From assembly GCA_965279005.1 (NCBI GenBank), contig CBDIHK010000024.1, positions 205,284 to 269,283 of the forward strand: 64,000 nt of DNA, written 5' to 3'. Positions within the stretch are counted from its first letter, which is position 1. Every line of letters starts with the position of its first letter. The notes under the pieces are model-generated. The model searched no databases, was not told the DNA's origin, and saw nothing but the letters and a program-made list of their open reading frames with translations. The position numbers and the translations under genes are program-made. The stretch is from Planctobacterium sp965279005. GTDB lineage: Bacteria; Pseudomonadota; Gammaproteobacteria; Enterobacterales; Alteromonadaceae. Shown piece by piece: positions 9,363-17,833 of the stretch.

Positions 9363-9767
9363 TCAAAAGTCTGACTCTGACAGGATTTTATCTAAGCGTC
9401 CGGTATCCATGCATTTGCCAGATGACCAAATTTGGTCAAGTTCATTTATAAGCAGGTTCAGTTGGGTTTCTTTTTGCAGCAGTGACTCGATCATACTGCG
9501 CAAATCACGTTGCTTTTCCAATAGCTTTTGCATCACCAGGCCGTGATCCCAGCCCAAATCGTTGTTTAGCAGCTTTGGCAGTTCTTCCAGGTTAAATCCC
9601 AGTTTTTGGCTAAACCGGATGAGGCGCAGCCGCTCTAGGGCGGTATTATCGTAATTTCGGTAGCCGCTTTCAGTGCGTTTTACTTTGGGCAGCAGGCCCT
9701 GGGATTCGTAATACCGGATGGTAGATGCCGGGACATCGCTCAACTTTGCTAATTCACCAATGCGCAT
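9363..9767 (-). CDS. MerR-family transcriptional regulator
   Basis: A 134-residue regulator with the N-terminal winged helix (MRIGELAKLSDVPASTIRYYESQGLLP) and a following dimerisation coiled coil (about residues 75-115). The C-terminal part has a single cysteine and no metal-binding CxxC or histidine cluster, arguing against a metal sensor. It is divergent from the flavin oxidoreductase gene, and the 93-bp gap holds a perfect operator inside a 19-bp-spacer promoter. It most likely controls that oxidoreductase in response to an organic or electrophilic signal. Confidence 0.9.
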   Translation of the reverse strand: MRIGELAKLSDVPASTIRYYESQGLLPKVKRTESGYRNYDNTALERLRLIRFSQKLGFNLEELPKLLNNDLGWDHGLVMQKLLEKQRDLRSMIESLLQKETQLNLLINELDQIWSSGKCMDTGRLDKILSESDF

Positions 9768-9793
9768 AGTTATCCAATGTTCAAAAAATAGCC

Positions 9794-9824
9794 TTGACCT
9801 TAAAGTTCACTTTAAGGATATGAT
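9794..9824 (+). promoter_or_regulatory. MerR-type promoter and operator for the flavin oxidoreductase
   Basis: A -35 TTGACC (9794-9799) and -10 TATGAT (9819-9824) are separated by 19 bp, the over-long spacing that MerR-family activators correct by untwisting DNA. Centred in the spacer is the perfect dyad CCTTAAAGTTCACTTTAAGG (9798-9817). The flavin oxidoreductase ATG lies 36 bp downstream at 9861. Confidence 0.9.
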
Positions 9825-9860
9825 GCGCTAGGTCAAGTTTTTACTATAGAGGTATGCACT

Positions 9861-11099
9861 ATGTCGTCACTTATTTTCAACCCCTATACCCTGCCTTGTG
9901 GCGCGGTGCTCAAGAACCGTATTGTCAAAGCTGCTATGGAAGAAAATCTCGCGACTAAATCCCAATTGCCGGGCCAACAGTTGTTTAACCTGTACCAAGC
10001 CTGGGCAAAAGGTGGAGTTGGCTTGATCATCACGGGTAATGTCATGGTGGATCACCTTGCGATGACTGGCCCCGGAGGCGTCGCCTTAGAATCGGCTAGT
10101 GATTTAGCTCCCTTCAAAACCCTTGCCAAAAAAGCCAAGGACAACGGTGCCAGTATATGGATGCAGATAAACCATCCTGGCAGGCAAGTGTTCAAAAAAA
10201 TGGGGGGGAAAGTGCTGTCACCATCGGATGTGGCTTTAGATATGGGCGCCCATTCAGGTATGTTTACCCAGCCCAAGCCAATGGACGAAGCAGAAATCCA
10301 GGACGTTATTACCCGATTTGTGACTACCGCTACGTTGGCAGAGCAAAGTGGTTTCGATGGTGTCGAAATACATGCCGCCCATGGCTATCTAATTGCGCAA
10401 TTCCTGTCGCCATTGACCAACAAACGCAGCGACCAATGGGGTGGTAGTATTGAAAATAGGGCACGCTTGTTACTCGAAATCGTTAGGCAAATCCGGGCAA
10501 ACGTGGCACCGGGTTTTGCCGTTGCTGTAAAGCTCAATTCCGCGGATTTCCAGCGCGGTGGTTTTGACGTGGAGGATGCTCAAAAAGTAGTATCTATGCT
10601 GCAAACAATGCAGGTGGACATGGTGGAATTGTCCGGAGGCAGCTATGAGGCACCTGCTATGCAGGGGCGCACAGCCGATGGCCGCACCTTGGCAAGGGAA
10701 GCGTACTTTTTAGAGTTTGCCCAATCCATTGCGGCCAACACTAACTTGCCGGTCATGACCACGGGGGGCGTGCGCCGGTTATCCATTGCAGAGAAAGTGC
10801 TTAACAGTGGTGTCGAGCTGGTGGGGATTGCCAGTGCCTTGGCTATGACACCGGACTTGGTTAATAAATGGCGGCAACAACCTGGTTTTGTCGGGCAAAT
10901 TCCCTTAGTGAATTGGAAAGACAAAACGCTCGCGGGCCTGGCTACAATGGCGATAGTCAAACGCCAGCTGCGCCGGATCAGTAAAAACAAAGCCGCCAAA
11001 CTTAGCTTGTCCCCTATATGGTCACTGATTGCAGACCAAATCAATGCCGCTAAATTGACCAAGCGCTACCGCAAGCAATACCAAAGCGAGGTGAGTTAA
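9861..11099 (+). CDS. Old-Yellow-Enzyme family NADH:flavin oxidoreductase
   Basis: A 412-residue FMN-dependent TIM-barrel oxidoreductase. The N-terminus FNPYTLPCGAVLKNRIVKAAMEENLA is typical, and the substrate/FMN signature IHAAHGYLIAQFLSP followed by SDQWGGSIENRARLLLEIV lies near residues 170-205. A phosphate-binding VMTTGGVR and ELVGIASAL lie near 310-330. The [4Fe-4S] and second Rossmann domain of 2,4-dienoyl-CoA reductases are missing, so it is a single-domain ene-reductase-like enzyme with a C-terminal extension of about 60 residues. An AGAGG ribosome site precedes the ATG. Expression is very probably governed by the divergent MerR protein. Natural substrate unknown, perhaps reactive enones. 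Confidence 0.88.
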   Translation: MSSLIFNPYTLPCGAVLKNRIVKAAMEENLATKSQLPGQQLFNLYQAWAKGGVGLIITGNVMVDHLAMTGPGGVALESASDLAPFKTLAKKAKDNGASIWMQINHPGRQVFKKMGGKVLSPSDVALDMGAHSGMFTQPKPMDEAEIQDVITRFVTTATLAEQSGFDGVEIHAAHGYLIAQFLSPLTNKRSDQWGGSIENRARLLLEIVRQIRANVAPGFAVAVKLNSADFQRGGFDVEDAQKVVSMLQTMQVDMVELSGGSYEAPAMQGRTADGRTLAREAYFLEFAQSIAANTNLPVMTTGGVRRLSIAEKVLNSGVELVGIASALAMTPDLVNKWRQQPGFVGQIPLVNWKDKTLAGLATMAIVKRQLRRISKNKAAKLSLSPIWSLIADQINAAKLTKRYRKQYQSEVS

Positions 11100-11133
11100 G
11101 CTTTCTGATAATGTTTTCTTTCAAATAGTTAAT

Positions 11134-11181
11134 GCTCCAAAAAGCCTAGTTGCACGTATCCACAACAAACCAATTTGGAGC
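11134..11181 (+). promoter_or_regulatory. Inverted repeat covering the ribosome site of the DUF6435 gene
   Basis: GCTCCAAA (11134-11141) is complementary to TTTGGAGC (11174-11181). The right arm contains the GGAG ribosome site for the ATG at 11188, so folding would hide it. This suggests translational control but is only a short stem. Confidence 0.35.
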
Positions 11182-11187
11182 TGTACT

Positions 11188-11364
11188 ATGTTTGGATTTC
11201 TCAAAGCTGACCCTAAAAAGAAGCTGAAAAAGCAATATGACCAAAAGTTGGAGCAAGCAATGCTGGCACAACGCAAAGGTGACATTAAGACCTATTCCAT
11301 GTTGACCGCTGAATCTGAGGAGATTTGGAAACAAATTGAAGCATTAGAACAAAAAGGTGTCTGA
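11188..11364 (+). CDS. DUF6435 family small protein
   Basis: A 58-residue charged protein starting MFGFLKADPKKKLKKQYDQK and continuing as one amphipathic helical hairpin (EQAMLAQRKGDIKTYSMLTAESEEIW). I recognise this as the DUF6435 (Lacal_2735-like) family, small cytoplasmic proteins of unknown function common in marine bacteria. A GGAG ribosome site lies 7 nt upstream of the ATG. The HAD hydrolase gene starts 2 bp after its stop, so they form one transcript. Confidence 0.82.
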   Translation: MFGFLKADPKKKLKKQYDQKLEQAMLAQRKGDIKTYSMLTAESEEIWKQIEALEQKGV

Positions 11365-11366
11365 GT

Positions 11367-11966
11367 ATGATGCCCAAAGGCATAGTGTTTGACCTGGACA
11401 ACACCCTGTTGACCTCAAAGTTGGATTTCAGCGCCATCCGCCAGTCCATCGGGTGCCAGCCCGGTGACGATATTATTCGCTTTATTGACGCTATAGGCTG
11501 CCCAGACAAAAAGCAGGAAGCGATGGAGAAAGTGGTTGCATTTGAAATGCAGGACGCACGGGATTCCAGCTGGTTGCCTGGTGCTCGGGAAACCATCAGT
11601 TTCCTACACCAATGTGACTTGCCAATGGCGATTGTGACCCGCAATTGCCGCGACGCAGCGCTGTTAAAAATGCGCTCAAACCAAGTGCCGATCGACCTGG
11701 TATTATCCCGCGAAGACGCTGAAGCCAAACCTAGCCCACAAGCGTTGTTGCTGGTGGCGGAAACCTGGAATATTGAGCCTGGGTTCTTGAGCTATGTAGG
11801 GGATTACAAATATGACGTGCAAGCGGCGAACCGCGCGGGCATGCACAGCGTGTTATTGGCGTCAACAGCAGCCGGTTGCACACCCGATTACGCCGACACT
11901 GCTGATTTAGTGGTGAACGATTGGCACGGCTACCTCGCGCACCTTCAAGCCTTGGCTGGTGCCTAA
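11367..11966 (+). CDS. HAD-superfamily hydrolase (subfamily IA)
   Basis: A 199-residue phosphatase-like protein with the four HAD motifs in order: DLDNT (nucleophile aspartate, residue ~9), VTRN (motif II), KPSPQALL (motif III lysine) and VGDYKYDVQAA (motif IV). A short helical cap lies between motifs I and II. It resembles phosphoglycolate-phosphatase-type enzymes and probably hydrolyses a small phosphorylated metabolite. Co-transcribed with DUF6435. Its stop codon abuts a possible solo end of the dispersed repeat. Confidence 0.88.
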   Translation: MMPKGIVFDLDNTLLTSKLDFSAIRQSIGCQPGDDIIRFIDAIGCPDKKQEAMEKVVAFEMQDARDSSWLPGARETISFLHQCDLPMAIVTRNCRDAALLKMRSNQVPIDLVLSREDAEAKPSPQALLLVAETWNIEPGFLSYVGDYKYDVQAANRAGMHSVLLASTAAGCTPDYADTADLVVNDWHGYLAHLQALAGA

Positions 11967-11983
11967 TACTTAATTGAATCGGT
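11965..11983. repeat. Possible solo end of the dispersed element
   Basis: AATACTTAATTGAATCGGT matches the right end of the dispersed element with one substitution. No second end or interior is found nearby, so it could be a relic or chance similarity. It lies in the 121-bp gap after the HAD gene. Confidence 0.35.
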
Positions 11984-12087
11984 TTAATTAACGCAGTTTA
12001 TAGTAAACATGCAGCGTGCATGCATTGCATTGCTGCCTGACTTATTCTAAATAAAGAATATCCACCTTTAATAGTTTCCCGCACCTT

Positions 12088-13845
12088 ATGGACAGCAGCG
12101 CGCCGAATAAAACAATCCTGCGCAGGTTTTCATTTTGGCAACCTTGGTTGCTTTTGCTGATCCTGGTATTTATCGCCTTGCAAATATGGTTTTTGACGGC
12201 CCTGACCTACTCGGTGGCGAGTGCCGGTATGCAGCTGGACATTGACGCTATGGAACTGGCCGGGCGCAGCATTGCCAGCGCCGGGTTTAGCCTCTCCGTT
12301 ATCATTGGCATCAGCCGCTTTAGGCGTTTGTATTCAAGGCCGCGCTGGCAACGCGGCTTGATAAAAATAGCGGTCGGTGTGGTTAGCACGGTAGTTGTTT
12401 ATTTTGGGTTGAAGCTGGCGTACCAAGGCATCCAGGAGCGGGTCAGGTTTGATCTTATCCACTGCAGTGTGGCCGGTGGCCTGGCTAGCCAATCCTTGCA
12501 CGGATGGCAGGTAGATGCGTCGGGCAGTATGTCTGTGGACAAAGCACTGCTGCAACTATTGCTGCCCTTAGCTGTGTGTTTAGATGATGGCCTGTATGAA
12601 AAAGTGCTCGCATCTGAATCTACCGAAAGGGATTTAAAAAACCTATTTGCAAGCCAAGGCAAATTAGAGTTAATACAGCGGCGCATGGTCAACCTATACC
12701 GGCAACTACTGCACAGGTTGCCGCAGTTATTGCCATGGTATAGCCAATATTTGGCTGCGGAAAAAGGCAATCAAAGGCAGTTAGTGCTAGCTGACTTTGA
12801 GCAGCAACTGCAAATTAGGGCTATGTTGGATAGCCAGCTCAATCGATCGCAAATTGAGAGGATTGTGCAGTTGTTCGAAAGTGGCGCCGCCCTGCACCAA
12901 ACGAGTCCTGGCCTGAACCAGGCCTACAGTTTAATGCTAGCAGCTACCCAATTGTTATACGATGGCTTGTCAAAGAGGCAACCCTATTTAGTGCAACCGG
13001 TGGCGGCAAACCAAATCTATACTGTCGCCAATGACATGGCCGATGCCATGGCTAGGTTGTTTTTAGCACAGCAACAGCCTGCCCAAAATCAACTATTAGA
13101 AGCCATGCGCCCAAGCTTTGGCCTCGTTTTGCTGCCCGTTTTTGCGGTGGCATTAAGTACTTTCGTAATCAGCCTCGCCATTGCCAATTATGTCCGTAGC
13201 AGGTTGTTTCGCTATGCGCACCACAAAGGCGGCCAGGTTAATCCCATTTTTAACGCGGTTCTGTCGGTATTGGTGATCATTCCCTTGGTATGGTGGTTGC
13301 TGTTTAATTTGCTCAACGAAACGCCGCTTGAGCGGCAACTATTTCCGCAGCACGTGCAAAGTCCTGGCGTCATAGCCCTAAAGGTAGCGCTGCGGCCACT
13401 GCTGTACCTTTATGAACCCTCAAAAAGTGCCACCAGTTCTTTTGTTGGCTATGATGCTTTGCGGGTATTCGCTAAACCAATTGAACTGGCTGAACAACAA
13501 CCCACTTCTGCCGTTAGCTTGGCAGGCTTGTGGTTTGGTGATGTGTGTTTGTCTAGCAATAACTGTGAACCTATAGGTTTGGTTGTCTCGCCAGGCGCCA
13601 GTTATGCCTATTTTCCGAACCAAGGCTTTTGCCAGGTGCCAATAGTGCCATTGCCTGGCCTTTCTGCACAAAGCGATACCGTGGTATTTGCAGGCCAAGC
13701 GGGGGCGGGGGATTGTAGTTTGGTTGCGAGGGTATCGATTCCTGCAATTAAACCAGCTGATATGGCCACTGGCCAGACGTTAGCTATTGGCTTTATAAGA
13801 AGCGGAAAATCAACCAGTGCGCTAATGGCCTATTACCCGTTATAG
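12088..13845 (+). CDS. Orphan multi-span membrane protein of unknown function
   Basis: A 585-residue protein I do not recognise. Hydrophobic segments lie near residues 18-45, 62-76, 91-108, 352-372 and 392-411, so it is probably an inner-membrane protein. A large soluble region (about 115-345), rich in leucine, glutamine and helical segments, separates the first three spans from the last two. The C-terminal 150 residues (LAGLWFGDVCLSSNNCEPIGLVVSPG) look beta-rich with four cysteines, consistent with a periplasmic domain. It stands between a HAD gene and polB with no clear operon partner. Confidence 0.6.
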   Translation: MDSSAPNKTILRRFSFWQPWLLLLILVFIALQIWFLTALTYSVASAGMQLDIDAMELAGRSIASAGFSLSVIIGISRFRRLYSRPRWQRGLIKIAVGVVSTVVVYFGLKLAYQGIQERVRFDLIHCSVAGGLASQSLHGWQVDASGSMSVDKALLQLLLPLAVCLDDGLYEKVLASESTERDLKNLFASQGKLELIQRRMVNLYRQLLHRLPQLLPWYSQYLAAEKGNQRQLVLADFEQQLQIRAMLDSQLNRSQIERIVQLFESGAALHQTSPGLNQAYSLMLAATQLLYDGLSKRQPYLVQPVAANQIYTVANDMADAMARLFLAQQQPAQNQLLEAMRPSFGLVLLPVFAVALSTFVISLAIANYVRSRLFRYAHHKGGQVNPIFNAVLSVLVIIPLVWWLLFNLLNETPLERQLFPQHVQSPGVIALKVALRPLLYLYEPSKSATSSFVGYDALRVFAKPIELAEQQPTSAVSLAGLWFGDVCLSSNNCEPIGLVVSPGASYAYFPNQGFCQVPIVPLPGLSAQSDTVVFAGQAGAGDCSLVARVSIPAIKPADMATGQTLAIGFIRSGKSTSALMAYYPL

Positions 13846-13862
13846 AATCGATACAAATGGTT

Positions 13863-16214
13863 CTAGAATAGGCCGAGTTGGCTGGAGGCGATTTGTTCAA
13901 ACTTTAATCCGACAAAGGGCAAAATCCCCTCTGCAATTGGTTTAATCTGTTTTTCAATGTAATGCTCATAGTCCAAACGACTTTCCTGGTATTCCACCGG
14001 TTCCGGCCCGTTGATAGTAAGCACATACTTAATCCAACCCTTATTCTGGTACTGCAACTGCCTACCAAGTGCAGCATTGCGTTCGTCGGCAATGCGGGCC
14101 GCCTTTACGTGTGGTGGCACGTTTTTCACGTACTTGTCCAAAGGTTGCCGTAGGCGTTTCCGGTACACCAGCATATCATCCAGTGTGCCGCTGCGGGTTT
14201 GTTCTATGGTTTCCAGGATGTAGTGGCTAACATCCTGGCCTGAAAAGACCCGCTGGTACAAAGCAGTTTGGAAGTTTTTGGCCAATGCGGTCCAGTCTGA
14301 ACGGACTGACTCCAAGCCTTTGAACACCAGCTCATCGCCAGCTTCCGTGGTTTTTAAGCCGGCATAGCGCTTTTTACTGCCCTTGTCCGAACCGCGGATA
14401 GTGGGCATCAAAAACTGGCTGAAATAAGTTTCGAATTCCAGTTCCAAAAAGCATTCTAGCTGGAAATCTTCCGACAACTTGTTTTGCCAGTTTTGGTTGA
14501 TCATTTTGGCCAAGGATTGGCCTATTAGATTGGCTTGCCCTGCATCCACATCATCACCCAACCAAACAAAGGTCGAGTCGGTGTCGCCATAGATAACCTT
14601 GTAACCTTCTGCTTCAATCCAGGCGGCGCTAGTTTGCATTATCTCATGGCCGCGCATTGTGATTGAGCTGGCTAGCCTTGTATCGTAAAACCGGCAGCCA
14701 CCGGAACCGAGCACACCGTAAAAGGAATTCATTAGGATTTTTATAGCTTGGGAGCGGGCGCTGTCTTTTGCTGTTTTGGCCTTGTCCCGTTCATTCCAAA
14801 GCTGGGTAATAATATCGGGTAGAAAGTGCTTGTCGCGATCAAAAAACGCCCCCTTAAAACCCGGTATAGCATCATCATTTTGGCGCAACCCCTCAATCAG
14901 CCCCAATGGGTCAATCTTGAAGGTACGGATAATCGACGGATACAGGCTTTTGAAGTCCAGTACCAGTACATTGCGGTATAGGCCAGGCAACGAATCCATC
15001 ACATACCCGCCTGGGCTAGCTAAGCCTCCCCCTGCAGGTAAATTAGGTGCAACATAGCCTGCCCGGTGCAATTTAGGTAAATACAAGTTGGTAAAAGCTG
15101 CAACTGAACCGCCCGCCCGATCCAGATCCAAGCCGGTTAACTGGCTACGTAAAATTAAAAAATCGAGTAGTTGGGTTTTCTCGAATATCTTTAAAACCAG
15201 GATGCAGTCTTGGAGGTTGTATTCTGCCAGCTGTACCTTGTTGAACTGGAAATCGTGGTTGATATGTGCCATTCGGTTTTGCACGTCATCCACTTTCTTG
15301 CCTTCACCTAGCAACTGTTGTGATACAGATTCAAGGCTAAAGCTGTCAAACTGGTAGGTGGCTGATTTCAGGGCATCGATTCCGTCCAGTACCACCCGGC
15401 CTGCCAAATCCAAGAAACCTTGCCCGCCGTTGCGGGACTCGCGCCAATTCGCTGCCGTTTCACCCCTGCCAATAATGAGCTGCATTTGATGCTGCTTTGC
15501 CCGGCGCAGCAATAGCCGAAAATCAAACGCAACCACACTCCAACCCACAATAATGTCGGGATCGTATTGGTTAAACTGGCTGACAAAGGTGTCCAGCAAG
15601 TGGGCTTCATCGCTAACCCAGGTTATCCAAGCAGGGGCGCCTGCTTGGCTGTCACCGATCATAATTACTGACCGGTAGCCGTCATCGGCGGCCAAACCAA
15701 TGGAATAGAGTTCGCCTGTTTCACTGCATTCAATGTCCAGGGATAGCACCCGCAAATTGGGTAGGTATTCGCTGGGTTTTAGTTGGCAGTTATGCCAACG
15801 TCCTGACGCTTGTGGTTCACCTTTAAAACTGGCGCTGCCATAGGTAAACCGCTCCATCAAAAACCGGTCGGCGAGGCGGATATCATCCTCATAACAGGTG
15901 ATATGATTGGATTTTAGGTGCTCCCTGGCAGTAAAAAAGGTTTTGCTATCGTTAAAATAGAGGGCAGTAACAGGCTCTTGCTGGTAAGTTTTTAGCGAGA
16001 CCGTACGGCTTTGGAATGGCAATGTCTGGCTGTCGAGTGTCGCTTTTGCTTCTGGATACTGGGAACTGGCGACAAACAAAACAAACGGCTGGGGAGGCGT
16101 GGTCAAACAGGTACTGCCATCGGGTGTTGCTAACCAGAACTTCAAATAGGTGAGGCCATTCTGCTCATATTGTTGTTTGGTCAGGATAAAGCCTGTTCCC
16201 GTCGCTGGCACCAT
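13863..16214 (-). CDS. polB: DNA polymerase II (family B, damage-inducible type)
   Basis: A 783-residue family B polymerase, the same length as E. coli Pol II. The proofreading domain shows ExoI LSLDIECSETGE (D160, E162) and ExoII YDPDIIVGWSVVAFDF near 217-232. Polymerase motif A is DFKSLYPSII near 420-429, motif B KILMNSFYGVLG near 493-503 and motif C YGDTDS near 543-548. All catalytic acids are intact, so it should be an active polymerase with 3'-5' exonuclease for replication restart and translesion work. No LexA box was identified in the 176-bp upstream gap. It stops 18 bp from the convergent membrane-protein gene. Confidence 0.96.
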   Translation of the reverse strand: MVPATGTGFILTKQQYEQNGLTYLKFWLATPDGSTCLTTPPQPFVLFVASSQYPEAKATLDSQTLPFQSRTVSLKTYQQEPVTALYFNDSKTFFTAREHLKSNHITCYEDDIRLADRFLMERFTYGSASFKGEPQASGRWHNCQLKPSEYLPNLRVLSLDIECSETGELYSIGLAADDGYRSVIMIGDSQAGAPAWITWVSDEAHLLDTFVSQFNQYDPDIIVGWSVVAFDFRLLLRRAKQHQMQLIIGRGETAANWRESRNGGQGFLDLAGRVVLDGIDALKSATYQFDSFSLESVSQQLLGEGKKVDDVQNRMAHINHDFQFNKVQLAEYNLQDCILVLKIFEKTQLLDFLILRSQLTGLDLDRAGGSVAAFTNLYLPKLHRAGYVAPNLPAGGGLASPGGYVMDSLPGLYRNVLVLDFKSLYPSIIRTFKIDPLGLIEGLRQNDDAIPGFKGAFFDRDKHFLPDIITQLWNERDKAKTAKDSARSQAIKILMNSFYGVLGSGGCRFYDTRLASSITMRGHEIMQTSAAWIEAEGYKVIYGDTDSTFVWLGDDVDAGQANLIGQSLAKMINQNWQNKLSEDFQLECFLELEFETYFSQFLMPTIRGSDKGSKKRYAGLKTTEAGDELVFKGLESVRSDWTALAKNFQTALYQRVFSGQDVSHYILETIEQTRSGTLDDMLVYRKRLRQPLDKYVKNVPPHVKAARIADERNAALGRQLQYQNKGWIKYVLTINGPEPVEYQESRLDYEHYIEKQIKPIAEGILPFVGLKFEQIASSQLGLF

Positions 16215-16391
16215 TGCTCCGCTTTAATTACGCAAGGCTGGATTATGGCGTTGGCTAGCCTTAAGTACAATACACAGTGCCTGTCCGTGCAGACAAAGTG
16301 TGGCAGTAGTTGCGATTTCAATGCAGGGTCTATGCTTGGGAGGATGCTTTGACACATCCTGTACACCCCCCCAAGCCCCTTAGGTAACTTG

Positions 16392-17771
16392 TTAGCCGAT
16401 AAAGCCAATCGGTGCCTGGCCACTGGCCGGGTCGTAGAACCGGGTAATGTTTGGCAAAATGTCTGGCAACACGCTTGGCGCCACGCCAAACCAAAGGGCT
16501 AGTTCACCAAAGTATTGGTCAAGCGAGGTAGTTGGCATCAACACCCCCCTACCGGTATCCAATGGATTGCCAAGCTGGAGGCTAGGGTAGGTGCCATAAG
16601 CGGAACCGCCCCGTACTGCCCCACCCATGATCATGGCGTTGCCGCCCCAGCCATGGTCTGAACCTCGGCCATTGGAAGACAGGGTACGGGCGAAGTCTGA
16701 GGTAGTGAAGGTGGTCACTTGGTTGGCCATACCCATTTCATTAATGGCAGCTTGGAACGAACTTAAACCTGCATCTAAAACTGTGAGCAACTGGTTCAGG
16801 GACGCAGTGAGTTCATCGTGGTGATCCCATCCGCCCAAAGTGACAAAAAACGTTTGCCGCTGCATCCCCAGGGTTTGGTTGGCTGCGATGGTTTTGGCCA
16901 CCATTTGCATTTGCGACGAGAATTCATCGTTACCAAATTGGGTCGTGAATGGAGATGTTCCCGCCACTGCTGCGGCAAATTCAGAGTTGGCCGCAATAGA
17001 GTCGTTGAATAGTTTCTGGTATGTGCGCCGGAACAAGTTGTTATATTCCTGCCCATAGATTTGGTTAATGGCTGCGCTCCTGGTGCTATTGCCCAACTCA
17101 TCTTCAATGCCACTAATGGTGGCCGTCGGGGCATCGGCGCTACCGACGCTATAATAATCAGTCAGCCTACCTGCTTGGAACTCATTCGCGCCTGAAGTCG
17201 AGATGCTCATGGAAATACGCTGGCTACTGTTTTGTGAGGCTAGGATATCCGCCATGCGGCCGCCCCAGCCGGTGGCGCTGCGCACATCTGGAATAGCCGT
17301 TTGCCATTGGCTGATTTGGTCTGAGTGGGACTGCAAGCCCAACGGCAATTTTGCGGTACCATTGGCCAATGCCTGGGTACTGGTAGGTTCAACCAAAGTA
17401 CCGACGTTGCTTAAAAAGGCCAGGTTGCCACTGTTGTAGAGGGATTGCAGCCCAGTCATAGCTGGATGCAGGCCCAAGGTGCGCCCGTTGTTCTGGCTAT
17501 TATTGATCGCAAGCAATTGCGCTTTGGCCAAGGCCAAGTCGGTGCGGGTATTACGGTATTGCTGGTAATAAGTATCGTCGCTTGGCACCAGCATATTGAA
17601 CGAGTCGGCACCACCTGCCAATAACACGCATACCAGGGCTTTGTAGTCATTGCTTTGGGCGCTGGCCTTGGCCATTGCCCCAAGCTGGGCTGCGCCAGCC
17701 AAAGTCATGGCTGAAAGGGCATGGCCCGAATGGCGTAAGAATGTCCGTCTTGAAAGTTTATGTTGTTTCAT
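16392..17771 (-). CDS. DUF1501 family Tat-exported protein
   Basis: A 459-residue protein with a twin-arginine signal (SRRTFLRHSGHALSAMTLAG, first 35 residues), so it is exported folded. The DUF1501 family is related to sulfatase/alkaline-phosphatase folds. Typical features include LVCVLLAGGADSFNMLVP near residue 45 and GGWDHHDELTASLNQLL near 315, with the family STSDFARTLSSNGRGSDHGWGG-like region near 355-377 (here TTSDFARTL...GSDHGWGG). It lies 62 bp downstream of the DUF1800 gene, the usual partner, and is almost certainly in the same operon. Biochemical role unknown for the family. Confidence 0.92.
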   Translation of the reverse strand: MKQHKLSRRTFLRHSGHALSAMTLAGAAQLGAMAKASAQSNDYKALVCVLLAGGADSFNMLVPSDDTYYQQYRNTRTDLALAKAQLLAINNSQNNGRTLGLHPAMTGLQSLYNSGNLAFLSNVGTLVEPTSTQALANGTAKLPLGLQSHSDQISQWQTAIPDVRSATGWGGRMADILASQNSSQRISMSISTSGANEFQAGRLTDYYSVGSADAPTATISGIEDELGNSTRSAAINQIYGQEYNNLFRRTYQKLFNDSIAANSEFAAAVAGTSPFTTQFGNDEFSSQMQMVAKTIAANQTLGMQRQTFFVTLGGWDHHDELTASLNQLLTVLDAGLSSFQAAINEMGMANQVTTFTTSDFARTLSSNGRGSDHGWGGNAMIMGGAVRGGSAYGTYPSLQLGNPLDTGRGVLMPTTSLDQYFGELALWFGVAPSVLPDILPNITRFYDPASGQAPIGFIG

Positions 17772-17833
17772 TTTGCTAAACCTTTATCTAATAGCCAACG
17801 GCAGATGCTTGTCTGCCGCTGGCCTTAATCAAC

